Assembly: GCA_948794795.1 (NCBI GenBank)
Contig: CAQGLR010000053.1
Coordinates: 1 to 24,489 of the forward strand
DNA from: an uncultured Lachnospiraceae bacterium
GTDB lineage: Bacteria; Bacillota; Clostridia; Lachnospirales; Lachnospiraceae
DNA: 24,489 nt
Direction: 5' to 3'
Shown one piece after another: positions 13,962 through 22,711 of this stretch. Position 1 is the first letter of the stretch; each line of letters begins with the position of its first letter. The translations under genes and the position numbers were made by a program. Below the pieces are notes generated by a model. The model did no database searches and was not told the DNA's origin. It was given only the letters and a program-made list of their open reading frames with translations.

Positions 13962-16900
13962 TCATATTGTACTATTTATTAACATTTGATATTCTGTGTC
14001 CCCCTGGACTTTATGTGAGCCATCATCATTTTCTAATATCAAATCTTGACATTTCACTCTTATTTTTAATTTTATCAAAACATCTGGTTTCAACAAATTA
14101 TGTAAAAAAACATTTTGTCTAGATACTCCATACAATATATTTTCTGAGATTACTACTAATTTTGAATACACATGATACTCTGATAATTTTTGAGAATTGT
14201 ATTGTTTTTCTCCAGTTTTTAGATTATATCTTATTATTTGAATATCATCACTATACTTTACATAAATAGTTATAATATCTTCTTTTATATTTTTAAATGC
14301 AGTAAAACATTCAAAATATAAATTCAAATCTGTAATAAAGTAAGACTTATATTTCTGTTGTATAAATAATTTTCTATTCCTTACATAAAGATATAAATTT
14401 GAACCAATAATACAAATATTTTTGTATTCTTCATTCTGCAGACGCATGATATGCTGCTGTTGATACTTTTTATTATGTAATACCAAATACGGAACTTTGT
14501 CTTTTATAATTACAGCAGCCTTATTATCTATTTGTATTAAGTGATGTTCTGGTTCCATATTAAAAGTCTTTTCAATATCTGAAAGAAATGTTACATTATT
14601 TTTTGAGTAAATTAATACATCATTTTCAAGTAAACATATATTTTTATATTCTTTTGGACATAATTGTGTATGACATGTTATTGAATATGATTCCAACTTA
14701 TTGATATCTGAAAAAACATAGTCAATAAGTTGTCCATTAGAATATAGCACAGAAATTACCATTTTTTCATTTATTATCAAATGACTGGTATCCAAAACCT
14801 CTCTTTCTGTTCCTATAAGCAATCCTTTTAAATCTGCTCCACGTAAATCAATTCCATTTAATTCAACATTAAACAAAGACAAATTTTGCAGATGTGCATT
14901 TTGCAAATTTATATTTTTCAAAGAACAATTCCACAGAAAAACATTATCAGCATAAATACCACTTAAATTTTGTCCTGATATTTCAGGCTGCAAACGAAAC
15001 AATAACGAAATAATATGTGTTCCTAATCCTGATAATTCCGAATTCTTTGCCATTTTTAAAATATTAATTAACAATTCTACCATTTGTTTCTTTTTTATTG
15101 GTTCCCTATCTGCCAATTTACAAAAAAAACCAATTGTTTCTGGTGTCATGTCCAATTCTTCCAGCCAGTTAAAAAGTTCATCATTTTTATCTATGGTCTT
15201 GCCATAAAGATACGTCTCCATCTTTTTATATAAGCTTTCCGCTACTAAATATTCACGAATTGCATTATGATAAAATCTTATTATATACTCTTCATTATTT
15301 TTCCGTCTTAGTTGGATTACATTTCTCTCACCTTTTTCTGGAAAAAATTTTTGGAAAATTACAAGCTCATCACTTTCCCCCTTACATAACTGCTTAGATA
15401 TCTTTCTGGCAAACATATATAAATGTTCCATTATTTTATCTTCTGTCAAGTTTTTATTACAGTCTTCATAATTTAAACAATATTGGACGGAATTATGAAT
15501 AATTGCTTTTAAAATATCCAGTTCATCTTTATAAAATAAAATATCTTTTGTCAAGATAAGTTTTCTAAGAAAGCCAAAATAAAGTGGTTTTCTTGCTATG
15601 TTAACTAAATTGCTGTTTTGCGACAGAAGCTTTAATATTTTATTTGAATTATTTTCATCTTCAATAGAATTTTGTATTGAAGACAGCTTTTCTATGGCAT
15701 CATCTGCCGTGCAATCACCAATCACAATCCTTCCAAAGTTTTGGAACGTATTTTCAAATTCCTGAAAGTTGCTACAAGATTTAAAATCTTTTTCTCTTGA
15801 AGTAATAACAAACAAAACATTACTACCATATCTATTTTTAAATTCACAACACACTTCTTTCAAAAACTGCATCTTTTTTATACTTTCTCCTAATCCAAAA
15901 ACAATCTCATCTAATCCATCTAAAATAATTAATATTTTATTTTTACTACCATATGTAGAAGTATTAGAAAAACCCAAATGCTTCTTTAAACCTTTCTCAA
16001 TAAAATCCTTTGCAGACTTGCTCATATTATCGGTTTCCAAGTCAATAAAACTTTCTATTAATTTAAACCAAAATGCAGAGAAAGCATACATATCTTGATG
16101 TTCTAAAATTGTTTTAACAATTAAATATGTAAAATACGTCTTACCAGACCCATATTCTCCAATCAAAAATACACTATTTCCTTCTCCTAACTTATGAAAA
16201 AGCTTTTCTAATACATCTTCTCCATCTATTGTCTTAAGTGGCATAATTTCCTGTTGTGGAAAATATTCATTTTTAAATGGGTATTGTTCCAATTGTTCTG
16301 GCATAGTTCCTTGTATATGTTCTTTATCAATAATAGCAAAAAACAGCTTTTTTATCAATTCCTGTTTTTCATAAGGTGTTCTTTTAGGTGGATCATGTTT
16401 ATAAACTTTCCTATATGCATCATCATTTACTGATAGAAATTCTTCACATGTAATTTCTGTCTGGCTAAAACTAAAGACCTTTAACTGCATAAACGGAATA
16501 TCCTGGTTCCATCTCTGAAAAAGTTTTTCATAAAAATCATTTTGCAAATCCCTGAATGGACAAATTAAAATCCAATAATTTTTAATATTATTTTCACGTT
16601 TACAATACATAAAATATTGCAAAAGGTTATATGAATAACTACTTATAGTAAGTCTTGTTTTTTTATCATTTTCTGATTCACTATTTTCTCCCTGGTGACT
16701 CTTACACTCAAAACCTAAATGGTACTCTTCTTTATTATAGGTAAAATTCATTCCGACATCATATCCAAACTGTGCTCCACTTGTTTGGACAATAGAATGT
16801 TTTGTAATTTTTAAAGGAGCATTCATACCAAGTTCTGACCAGTTAAATTCCCCCATCCACTTTTCTATATCTGATAATACAATGTATACTGCTTGTTCCA

Positions 16901-19160
16901 ATTCAGAAGACATAGCTTTATTTTCTGGAACTGGATATAAAGCCTCATCAAAGACATCATCCGTCTTAATGGAATTTTCTTCCCATTTATATCCGCCTTC
17001 ATAAAAAGAAGCAACAGGATTTATTATTAAATCATGATTAAGCAAATAAAGCAAATAAACAAAATATTGTTTATCTTCCGGATACACTGTTTTATATCCT
17101 TCAGTATCTATCTGGTATAATTCATGTAACTTTGATTGTACAAACTCTTGCAGTTCTTTACAATTATGATTTTGCAAATATGAGAGTCCTGCTGTATAAC
17201 TTTTTTGCATAATTTTATAGAATTTATCAACAACATTTTTATCATTTTCTTCATTCAGGTTTACATGTTTATTTTTATGTTCAATATTATAATGAAACAA
17301 CTCTGTCAGGTTGTAGTATACAACATCTTGTTCTTTTCCTTCAAAACGAAAAATTGATAAATTTACATCCATCTGAAAAACAAGAATGTCATAAGTAAAG
17401 AAAATACGTGTATACATCTCATGTCCAAACAATGTATTTCTAACCTCTTTGGCATGTTCAAAATCTTCACATACAACCAAAAGATACAATGGCATTTTTA
17501 AAAAATCTGGCGTATAATCATATGGTAAATTCTGTGTATCATGATTTTGGAAAAGAATTTTATATCGGTCCATTTTATCATGTAAATCTTCTTTCCATCC
17601 CTCAAAACAACGTCTAACTTCTATTAACAAGGTACTATTTATAAACTGTACAATAGCCGTAGGCCGAATGGGTATTTCTATATCTGCTATAACTATTTTA
17701 AAATTATAAAAGTTTTGGAAAAAACCGAATGTTTCTTTATATGCAAGAATTATCTGATTAGCTGCCAAACGTCTTTTTATATCTTCTGATGCCTTTGCAA
17801 TTAAACCAGGTTCATAAGAAGTCCTCTTTTTATTAAGTATGCTTTGTAAAACAATATGACCATTTTTATTAAGAAAATACACATAATATGCACCTGTACC
17901 TGTTTCATTATAAAACTTAAAACGGTCAACCATAGCAAGCTTCACCATTGAATCCAACTTATTATTCAATTTATCTTGGTTTTTAATATTTATCTCTCTT
18001 TTTTCACAATATAAATAAGATAAAATCTGTTTTGATGTACAATATATTAAATTATTTATTGCTTCTAATACAAAAAAATGTTCTTCCTTTAATTGCCCTT
18101 GTTTAACCTTATTTCTTATATTCCACATTGAAACATAATGATTTGGTTTAGAATTAAAATCTTTCACTTCATTTGTTCGTACTTTAAATGGACTAACTTC
18201 TGTTTTAATCTGTCTTCCAAATAAAGAAAATTGATGTTCTCTATCTATATCAAGTTTTTCTGGCGGACTATTTTTCTGGCCATATTCTGTGTTATTTGAT
18301 ACCATTATTTCATATTCCTGTTCTACTGCTTTTTGTTTTTTTTCTTCGGCCACTTCAGCATATATTTTATATTTATTATAATCAATATTTATAATTTTTA
18401 CTAAAATCTTTTTTTCTTTATCAAGTTTCTTTCCATATTCAATATCTATACATACATTCTGTGAATATTCTATATAGTACTTTTTATCATGTAATACATC
18501 TTTTATTGGATATCCTGAAATAAAACTTCCAATTTTTAAATTAGCAATCTCATCTGTCCAACTAATATTTAAATCTAACAAGCTAAGCACACAATATGTA
18601 TCATGTTTTGGATTTTTTTCCCGTTCTATAAAAATAACCTTTCCTTTAATACATTCACCAATTTGTATATAATCACTAATCTTGCCACATAAAGCTGGTA
18701 ATCTTGTAACTTTTTTTATTGATAAAAATGCTTGAATTCCTTCTTTTATGTCAATTAATGCAAATGATTCCTGATTACCAAAACTTTTCACAACTCCTTC
18801 TATTATATCTCCAAATTTTAATAATGATAGCTGTCTTCTGGCTTTTTGTTCCACTTTAAGGCGTGTAGCAATAAATGTTTTCTTTCGTTCATTTAAATTA
18901 TAAATATGCACACAAATTGTTTTTCCAACTAAATCTTCATTATGTAAAAGCCTGTTTTCTGTAATATAACCATCCTTAATTATTCCCTTAATTCCATAAT
19001 AATCCAATTCTATTTCCTTATTATCTTCAGAATATTCTGAAACAAAACAAATAATGCTTTCTTCTATTTCATAATATTCTTTTAATAAAGACCATGCTTC
19101 ATCAAAAGACTTTTCATCTTTATCATAATAATATTCACCAATTGGCAACAGTTCTCTCAT
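13962..19160 (-). CDS. S1 / PD-(D/E)XK nuclease / NACHT NTPase / pentapeptide-repeat protein, putative antiphage effector
   Basis: About 1732 residues (numbering below adds two N-terminal codons). Residues 40-275 contain two or three S1/OB-like modules, the clearest being KFGDIIEGVVKSFG at 117-130. Residues 345-450 look like a winged helix, and 460-620 an unrecognised alpha/beta region with LLIEVRRCFEGWKEDL. A PD-(D/E)XK nuclease spans 757-930 with GAQFGYDVGM (D803) and GFECKS (E820, K822). The NACHT/STAND NTPase has Walker A GEYGSGKT (1003-1010), Walker B ILDGLDE (D1083, D1086, E1087) and TSRE (1122-1125). Pentapeptide-like repeats fill 1398-1450, and a strand-rich tail 1455-1734 may be a propeller-like sensor. 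In Avs and bNACHT defence proteins a sensor triggers oligomerisation and nuclease activation; that role is inferred. ATG 19160 is preferred over TTG 19166, ten versus four bases from AGGAGG. Confidence 0.83.
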   Translation of the reverse strand: MRELLPIGEYYYDKDEKSFDEAWSLLKEYYEIEESIICFVSEYSEDNKEIELDYYGIKGIIKDGYITENRLLHNEDLVGKTICVHIYNLNERKKTFIATRLKVEQKARRQLSLLKFGDIIEGVVKSFGNQESFALIDIKEGIQAFLSIKKVTRLPALCGKISDYIQIGECIKGKVIFIEREKNPKHDTYCVLSLLDLNISWTDEIANLKIGSFISGYPIKDVLHDKKYYIEYSQNVCIDIEYGKKLDKEKKILVKIINIDYNKYKIYAEVAEEKKQKAVEQEYEIMVSNNTEYGQKNSPPEKLDIDREHQFSLFGRQIKTEVSPFKVRTNEVKDFNSKPNHYVSMWNIRNKVKQGQLKEEHFFVLEAINNLIYCTSKQILSYLYCEKREINIKNQDKLNNKLDSMVKLAMVDRFKFYNETGTGAYYVYFLNKNGHIVLQSILNKKRTSYEPGLIAKASEDIKRRLAANQIILAYKETFGFFQNFYNFKIVIADIEIPIRPTAIVQFINSTLLIEVRRCFEGWKEDLHDKMDRYKILFQNHDTQNLPYDYTPDFLKMPLYLLVVCEDFEHAKEVRNTLFGHEMYTRIFFTYDILVFQMDVNLSIFRFEGKEQDVVYYNLTELFHYNIEHKNKHVNLNEENDKNVVDKFYKIMQKSYTAGLSYLQNHNCKELQEFVQSKLHELYQIDTEGYKTVYPEDKQYFVYLLYLLNHDLIINPVASFYEGGYKWEENSIKTDDVFDEALYPVPENKAMSSELEQAVYIVLSDIEKWMGEFNWSELGMNAPLKITKHSIVQTSGAQFGYDVGMNFTYNKEEYHLGFECKSHQGENSESENDKKTRLTISSYSYNLLQYFMYCKRENNIKNYWILICPFRDLQNDFYEKLFQRWNQDIPFMQLKVFSFSQTEITCEEFLSVNDDAYRKVYKHDPPKRTPYEKQELIKKLFFAIIDKEHIQGTMPEQLEQYPFKNEYFPQQEIMPLKTIDGEDVLEKLFHKLGEGNSVFLIGEYGSGKTYFTYLIVKTILEHQDMYAFSAFWFKLIESFIDLETDNMSKSAKDFIEKGLKKHLGFSNTSTYGSKNKILIILDGLDEIVFGLGESIKKMQFLKEVCCEFKNRYGSNVLFVITSREKDFKSCSNFQEFENTFQNFGRIVIGDCTADDAIEKLSSIQNSIEDENNSNKILKLLSQNSNLVNIARKPLYFGFLRKLILTKDILFYKDELDILKAIIHNSVQYCLNYEDCNKNLTEDKIMEHLYMFARKISKQLCKGESDELVIFQKFFPEKGERNVIQLRRKNNEEYIIRFYHNAIREYLVAESLYKKMETYLYGKTIDKNDELFNWLEELDMTPETIGFFCKLADREPIKKKQMVELLINILKMAKNSELSGLGTHIISLLFRLQPEISGQNLSGIYADNVFLWNCSLKNINLQNAHLQNLSLFNVELNGIDLRGADLKGLLIGTEREVLDTSHLIINEKMVISVLYSNGQLIDYVFSDINKLESYSITCHTQLCPKEYKNICLLENDVLIYSKNNVTFLSDIEKTFNMEPEHHLIQIDNKAAVIIKDKVPYLVLHNKKYQQQHIMRLQNEEYKNICIIGSNLYLYVRNRKLFIQQKYKSYFITDLNLYFECFTAFKNIKEDIITIYVKYSDDIQIIRYNLKTGEKQYNSQKLSEYHVYSKLVVISENILYGVSRQNVFLHNLLKPDVLIKLKIRVKCQDLILENDDGSHKVQGDTEYQMLINSTI

Positions 19161-19562
19161 AATCAAATACCCTCCTTTTCCTTAATGTAAATTTGTAAAA
19201 TACATTCATTTTTATCTAACATACTTATTAATTAATATCTAGTAATATTTTATAAGATACAAATACTTATATTTTAAAAACATATGTATCCATAAACTAT
19301 GATTAGCCTATAGAATAAATACTATTAAAAAGTTTTCCTATATACCAGATAAATAAATACATTAATGTGTTCTTTCTTCGTAAAATATACTTTTTTATTT
19401 ATTTTTTTGAATTAAATAATACAACTTTATTATATAGCAAAAGCAACGTTATTCCTATACTTTATCAATATTTTTATATTTAATTTATAAATTATTTTAT
19501 ACTAATTACAAAACAACTGTTCTTTTACAGTAAATTGTGTATTTGTGGTATACAAAAGTAAA

Positions 19563-19598
19563 TGTATATTTATAAAATACATTTTTTATAAATATACA
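19563..19598. repeat. 15-base-pair AT-rich perfect hairpin
   Basis: TGTATATTTATAAAA (19563-19577) pairs perfectly with TTTTATAAATATACA (19584-19598) around the loop TACATT. It stands alone in the long AT-rich gap. It could be an operator for the upstream region of the NACHT gene or simply an AT palindrome. Confidence 0.7.
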
Positions 19599-19686
19599 AC
19601 AGATAGTATTAATTGATAATAATGTACATTGCAAAATGGTTATCCAGTCTATTTTGTTACTTTTGTCCAATATTTAATAGCAATAT

Positions 19687-19730
19687 AAAAAGCTTCCAGG
19701 CAGTTACAAAACATACCTGAAAGCCTTTTT
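19687..19730 (-). terminator. Terminator of nrdDG operon
   Basis: On the minus strand AAAAAGGCTTTCAGG pairs with CCTGGAAGCTTTTT with one bulge, followed by the T-rich end of the stem and ATATTG. It lies 17 bases beyond the nrdG stop codon. Confidence 0.75.
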
Positions 19731-19746
19731 ATCCAGTTATTCTTTT

Positions 19747-20271
19747 TTACTCTTGTTCCCAATATACAATACTGCCAGAAGCCAGGCTTTCCTGTACAAG
19801 TATTGTCCTCTGGTTAGAAGAACCCTTGAAAGCAAGCCCAAGGTCTTTTTGGTCTGCCATAAACTCGCCGTCTACCATAACATCAATATAAGAAAGCAGC
19901 TCATTTGTTTCCTCCCATTCATCCGCCATACGTCCTGTAACATCTTTTTCAAAGTCATATCCTGTAAAACACCATATGCTTTTTGCTGGATATAATTCTT
20001 TAACCTTCCTTAATAATGGTAGAAGCCCCTGTTGGTTACAATGCTCCAGAGGCTCACCACCAAGAAGTGTAAGCCCCTTTATATAATCTGGTTCCATAAA
20101 TTTAAGAATTTTGGCTTCTGTATCTTCTGTAAATGGCTGCCCATAATTAAAATCCCATGTTTCAGGGTTAAAACACTCTTTGCAGTGGTGTGTACAACCA
20201 CTTACAAAAAGTGATACCCTGACACCTGGACCGTTGGCAACATCACATTTCTTTATTTCTGCATAATTCAT
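19747..20271 (-). CDS. nrdG: Anaerobic ribonucleoside-triphosphate reductase activating protein
   Basis: 174 residues from the ATG at 20271. A radical-SAM enzyme that reduces S-adenosylmethionine to form the glycyl radical on NrdD. The [4Fe-4S] site is C26-x3-C30-x2-C33 within SGCTHHCKECFNPETW, and the SAM-binding GGEP is at 71-74. WCFTGYDFE, DVMVDGEF and FKGSSNQRTI match E. coli NrdG in order. An in-frame TTG at 20298 would add nine residues, but no ribosome site supports it and E. coli NrdG starts at the equivalent MNY. It begins about 30 bases after the nrdD stop and is co-transcribed with it. Cytosolic, oxygen-sensitive, intact. Confidence 0.95.
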   Translation of the reverse strand: MNYAEIKKCDVANGPGVRVSLFVSGCTHHCKECFNPETWDFNYGQPFTEDTEAKILKFMEPDYIKGLTLLGGEPLEHCNQQGLLPLLRKVKELYPAKSIWCFTGYDFEKDVTGRMADEWEETNELLSYIDVMVDGEFMADQKDLGLAFKGSSNQRTILVQESLASGSIVYWEQE

Positions 20272-20300
20272 TGTGTTCTGGTACCTTTCCCAATACAATG

Positions 20301-22427
20301 TTACAGATGCAGTACCCTTGAATTAATTTCCTTTGTCTTGCCATCATTCCAGAAATTCTCACCAAGATAGCCACAAGTCCTTCTTGTAACATTCATTTTA
20401 TTTTTATCTTTATTATGGCACTGCGGACATTCCCATTCAAGGTTATCATTTACTATAATCTCACCATCAAAACCACATACATGGCAGTAGTCAGACTTTG
20501 TATTAAATTCTGCATACTGTATATTTTCATAAATAAACTTAACCAGGTCTTCCAGCGCTTCAAGGTTATGTTTCATATTTGGTATTTCAACATAAGATAT
20601 TGCACCGCCAGAAGAAATCTTCTGGAACTGGCTTTCAAACCTGAATTTGCTAAAAGCATCTATCTTTTCACGTACATCAACATGGTATGAATTAGTATAA
20701 TATCCCTTATCTGTAATATCTTTAATACTTCCAAATTTCTTTTTGTCAATTTCAGCAAAACGGTAACACAAGCTTTCTGCTGGTGTACCATAAAGCCCGA
20801 AACCTATGCCTGTTTCAAGCTTCCATGTGTCACATGCAAGACGCAGGCGCTTCATAAGACGCAATGCAAAACTTGTTCCTGCAGGCTTCGTATGGCTTAC
20901 ACCTGTCATAAGCTTTGTAACCTCGTATAAACCAATATAGCCTAAAGATATAGTTGAATATCCGTCATGCAGCAGCCTGTCTATAGGCTCATTCTGCCCG
21001 AGCCTTGCTATAGCCCCATACTGCCAGTGTATAGGGCTTACGCTTGAAAGTGTGCCCTCAAGTGAATGATGCCTGCACATAAGCGCTTCAAAACACAATG
21101 CAAGACGTTCCTCTAAAAGCTCCCAGAATACTTCCTCGTCGCCTTCTGCCATTATTCCTATCTGTGGAAGGTTAAGGCTTACAACACCCTGGTTAAAACG
21201 TCCTTCAAATTTATATTCCCCATTGTCATCTTTCCAAGGTGTAAGGAAACTTCTGCAGCCCATACATGAAAATACATTGCCTTCATAATTTTCACGCATT
21301 TTCTTAGCAGAAATATAATCAGGGTACATCCTTTTAGCTGAGCATTTTACAGCAAGCTTTGTAAGGTAATCATATGGCCCGCCCTTTAAACAGTTGTGTT
21401 CATCAAGTACATATATAAGTTTAGGAAATGCTGGTGTAACATACACCCCTTTTTCATTCTTTATCCCTTCAATGCGCTGTTTAAGTATTTCTTCAATAAT
21501 CATTGCATTTTCTGTGATATATGGGTCATTGATATCAAGATTTAAAAATAACGTGACAAATGGTGACTGTCCGTTTGTAGTCATTAAAGTATTAATCTGG
21601 TACTGTATAGTCTGTACCCCGGATTTCAGCTCATCAGCCAGCCTGTCCTGTACAAATTCTTCTAGTATATTATCACTTATTTCACCGCCATATTTTTGCT
21701 TGTAATGCATGGCATATTTATCATGGCTTTTACGCAGGTATTTGCCAAGATGCCTTATATCAACTGACTGCCCTCCATACTGGCTGCTTGCAACTGCTGA
21801 AATAATCTGTGTCATAACAGTACATGCCACCTGGAAGCTTTTTGGGCTCTCAATCAGCTTGCCATTCATAACTGTGCCATTTTCAAGCATATCCCCGATA
21901 TTAATAAGACAGCAGTTAAATATGCTCTGCAGGAAATAATCCATATCATGGAAATGTATCATTCCCTCTTCATGTGCCTTGACAATTTTCTCTGGAAGAA
22001 GAACCCTTTTTGTAAGGTCTTTTGATACTTCACCAGCTATAAGGTCCCTCTGGGTAGATGCAATATAGGCATTTTTATTAGAATTTTCCTCCATAACATC
22101 CTTATTGCTGTTCTTAATAAGGCTCATAATAGAATCATCAGTCGTATTGGCACGGCGTACCATTTCACGTGTATACCGGTAGATTATGTACTTTTTGGCA
22201 AGTTCAAACTTGCCCTCACTCATAAGCTTTTGTTCAATCATATCCTGGATATCTTCAACCATCAGGTTGTCCATATGCTTATTTTCAATACCAGCAACAA
22301 TAGAATCAATCTTCTCATCAGAAACCTGTTCATAACGGTCTACTTCTGCATTAGCTTTCTGGATTGCAACCACTATTTTATTGCGGTCATAATCCACAAC
22401 CCTGCCATCACGTTTTGTAACTTTCAT
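20301..22427 (-). CDS. nrdD: Anaerobic ribonucleoside-triphosphate reductase, class III
   Basis: 708 residues, the usual length. It reduces ribonucleoside triphosphates to deoxyribonucleotides for anaerobic DNA synthesis, using a glycyl radical made by NrdG. The N-terminal ATP-cone (1-90, beginning MKVTKRDGRVVDYDRNKI) gives allosteric ATP/dATP control. The C-terminal zinc site is C648-x2-C651 and C667-x2-C670. The radical glycine is G686 in RRTCGYLGENFW, 22 residues from the end. Central NNG-type active-site segments such as NCCLINIGDML and GQSPFVTLFLNLD are present. It is the first gene of nrdDG. Two NrdR boxes overlap and precede its extended -10 promoter. The untranslated leader is long (about 148 bases), with a small hairpin (GCCAGAA with TTCTGGC, 22480-22507). 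AGGAG lies eleven bases before the ATG. Confidence 0.97.
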   Translation of the reverse strand: MKVTKRDGRVVDYDRNKIVVAIQKANAEVDRYEQVSDEKIDSIVAGIENKHMDNLMVEDIQDMIEQKLMSEGKFELAKKYIIYRYTREMVRRANTTDDSIMSLIKNSNKDVMEENSNKNAYIASTQRDLIAGEVSKDLTKRVLLPEKIVKAHEEGMIHFHDMDYFLQSIFNCCLINIGDMLENGTVMNGKLIESPKSFQVACTVMTQIISAVASSQYGGQSVDIRHLGKYLRKSHDKYAMHYKQKYGGEISDNILEEFVQDRLADELKSGVQTIQYQINTLMTTNGQSPFVTLFLNLDINDPYITENAMIIEEILKQRIEGIKNEKGVYVTPAFPKLIYVLDEHNCLKGGPYDYLTKLAVKCSAKRMYPDYISAKKMRENYEGNVFSCMGCRSFLTPWKDDNGEYKFEGRFNQGVVSLNLPQIGIMAEGDEEVFWELLEERLALCFEALMCRHHSLEGTLSSVSPIHWQYGAIARLGQNEPIDRLLHDGYSTISLGYIGLYEVTKLMTGVSHTKPAGTSFALRLMKRLRLACDTWKLETGIGFGLYGTPAESLCYRFAEIDKKKFGSIKDITDKGYYTNSYHVDVREKIDAFSKFRFESQFQKISSGGAISYVEIPNMKHNLEALEDLVKFIYENIQYAEFNTKSDYCHVCGFDGEIIVNDNLEWECPQCHNKDKNKMNVTRRTCGYLGENFWNDGKTKEINSRVLHL

Positions 22428-22581
22428 GATTTACACCACTCCTGCTTTTATATTATTTAAACCCCTGGCTATCCAGCCTGCCAGAAAGAGCTTGTATTTC
22501 TTCTGGCATAAGAAAGCCTGTACCTGCCAGTCATAAATGTGCACTTACAGAACTTTCATGGTGAGGTTAAAACGCAATGCT

Positions 22582-22610
22582 ATTATATCATTACAGCTCC
22601 AAAAAGTCCA
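22582..22610 (-). promoter_or_regulatory. nrdD promoter, extended -10
   Basis: On the minus strand TGATATAAT gives a perfect -10 (22582-22587) with the extended TGn element. TGGACT (22605-22610), four of six matches, stands 17 bases upstream. Transcription would start near 22575. Confidence 0.75.
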
Positions 22611-22623
22611 CAACATATTGTTA
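22608..22623. promoter_or_regulatory. NrdR box 1
   Basis: CCACAACATATTGTTA matches about 13 of 16 positions of the NrdR consensus (ACACWANATNTWGTGT) and overlaps the -35 of the nrdD promoter. NrdR binds when dATP is plentiful and represses reductase genes. The nrdR gene is not in this window. Confidence 0.65.
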
Positions 22624-22637
22624 ATTTTAACCATTTT

Positions 22638-22653
22638 GTACTATATTTTGTGG
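22638..22653. promoter_or_regulatory. NrdR box 2
   Basis: GTACTATATTTTGTGG matches about 12 of 16 positions of the NrdR consensus. It begins 30 bases from box 1, close to the three helical turns usual for paired NrdR boxes, so both boxes would face the same side of the helix. Confidence 0.65.
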
Positions 22654-22711
22654 ATAAGCTATTTTCTAAGGCTTACTCTTGTAGATAATGGCTGTTGTAA
22701 AAATGCTGCCT

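Larger units (their letters stand above)
19161..19746. other. AT-rich intergenic region
   Basis: About 580 bases without a supported gene in either strand. It must contain the promoter of the NACHT-nuclease gene, but many AT-rich hexamers compete and I cannot choose one. It also holds the hairpin at 19563-19598 and the nrdG terminator. Its extreme AT content resembles spacers flanking horizontally acquired islands. Confidence 0.7.

Noticed and set aside
20298..20298. TTG start for nrdG
   Set aside because: It has no ribosome site, and E. coli NrdG begins at the residue equivalent to the ATG at 20271.
22428..22575. Riboswitch in the nrdD leader
   Set aside because: The leader has a small hairpin, but I see no cobalamin or other known aptamer core.
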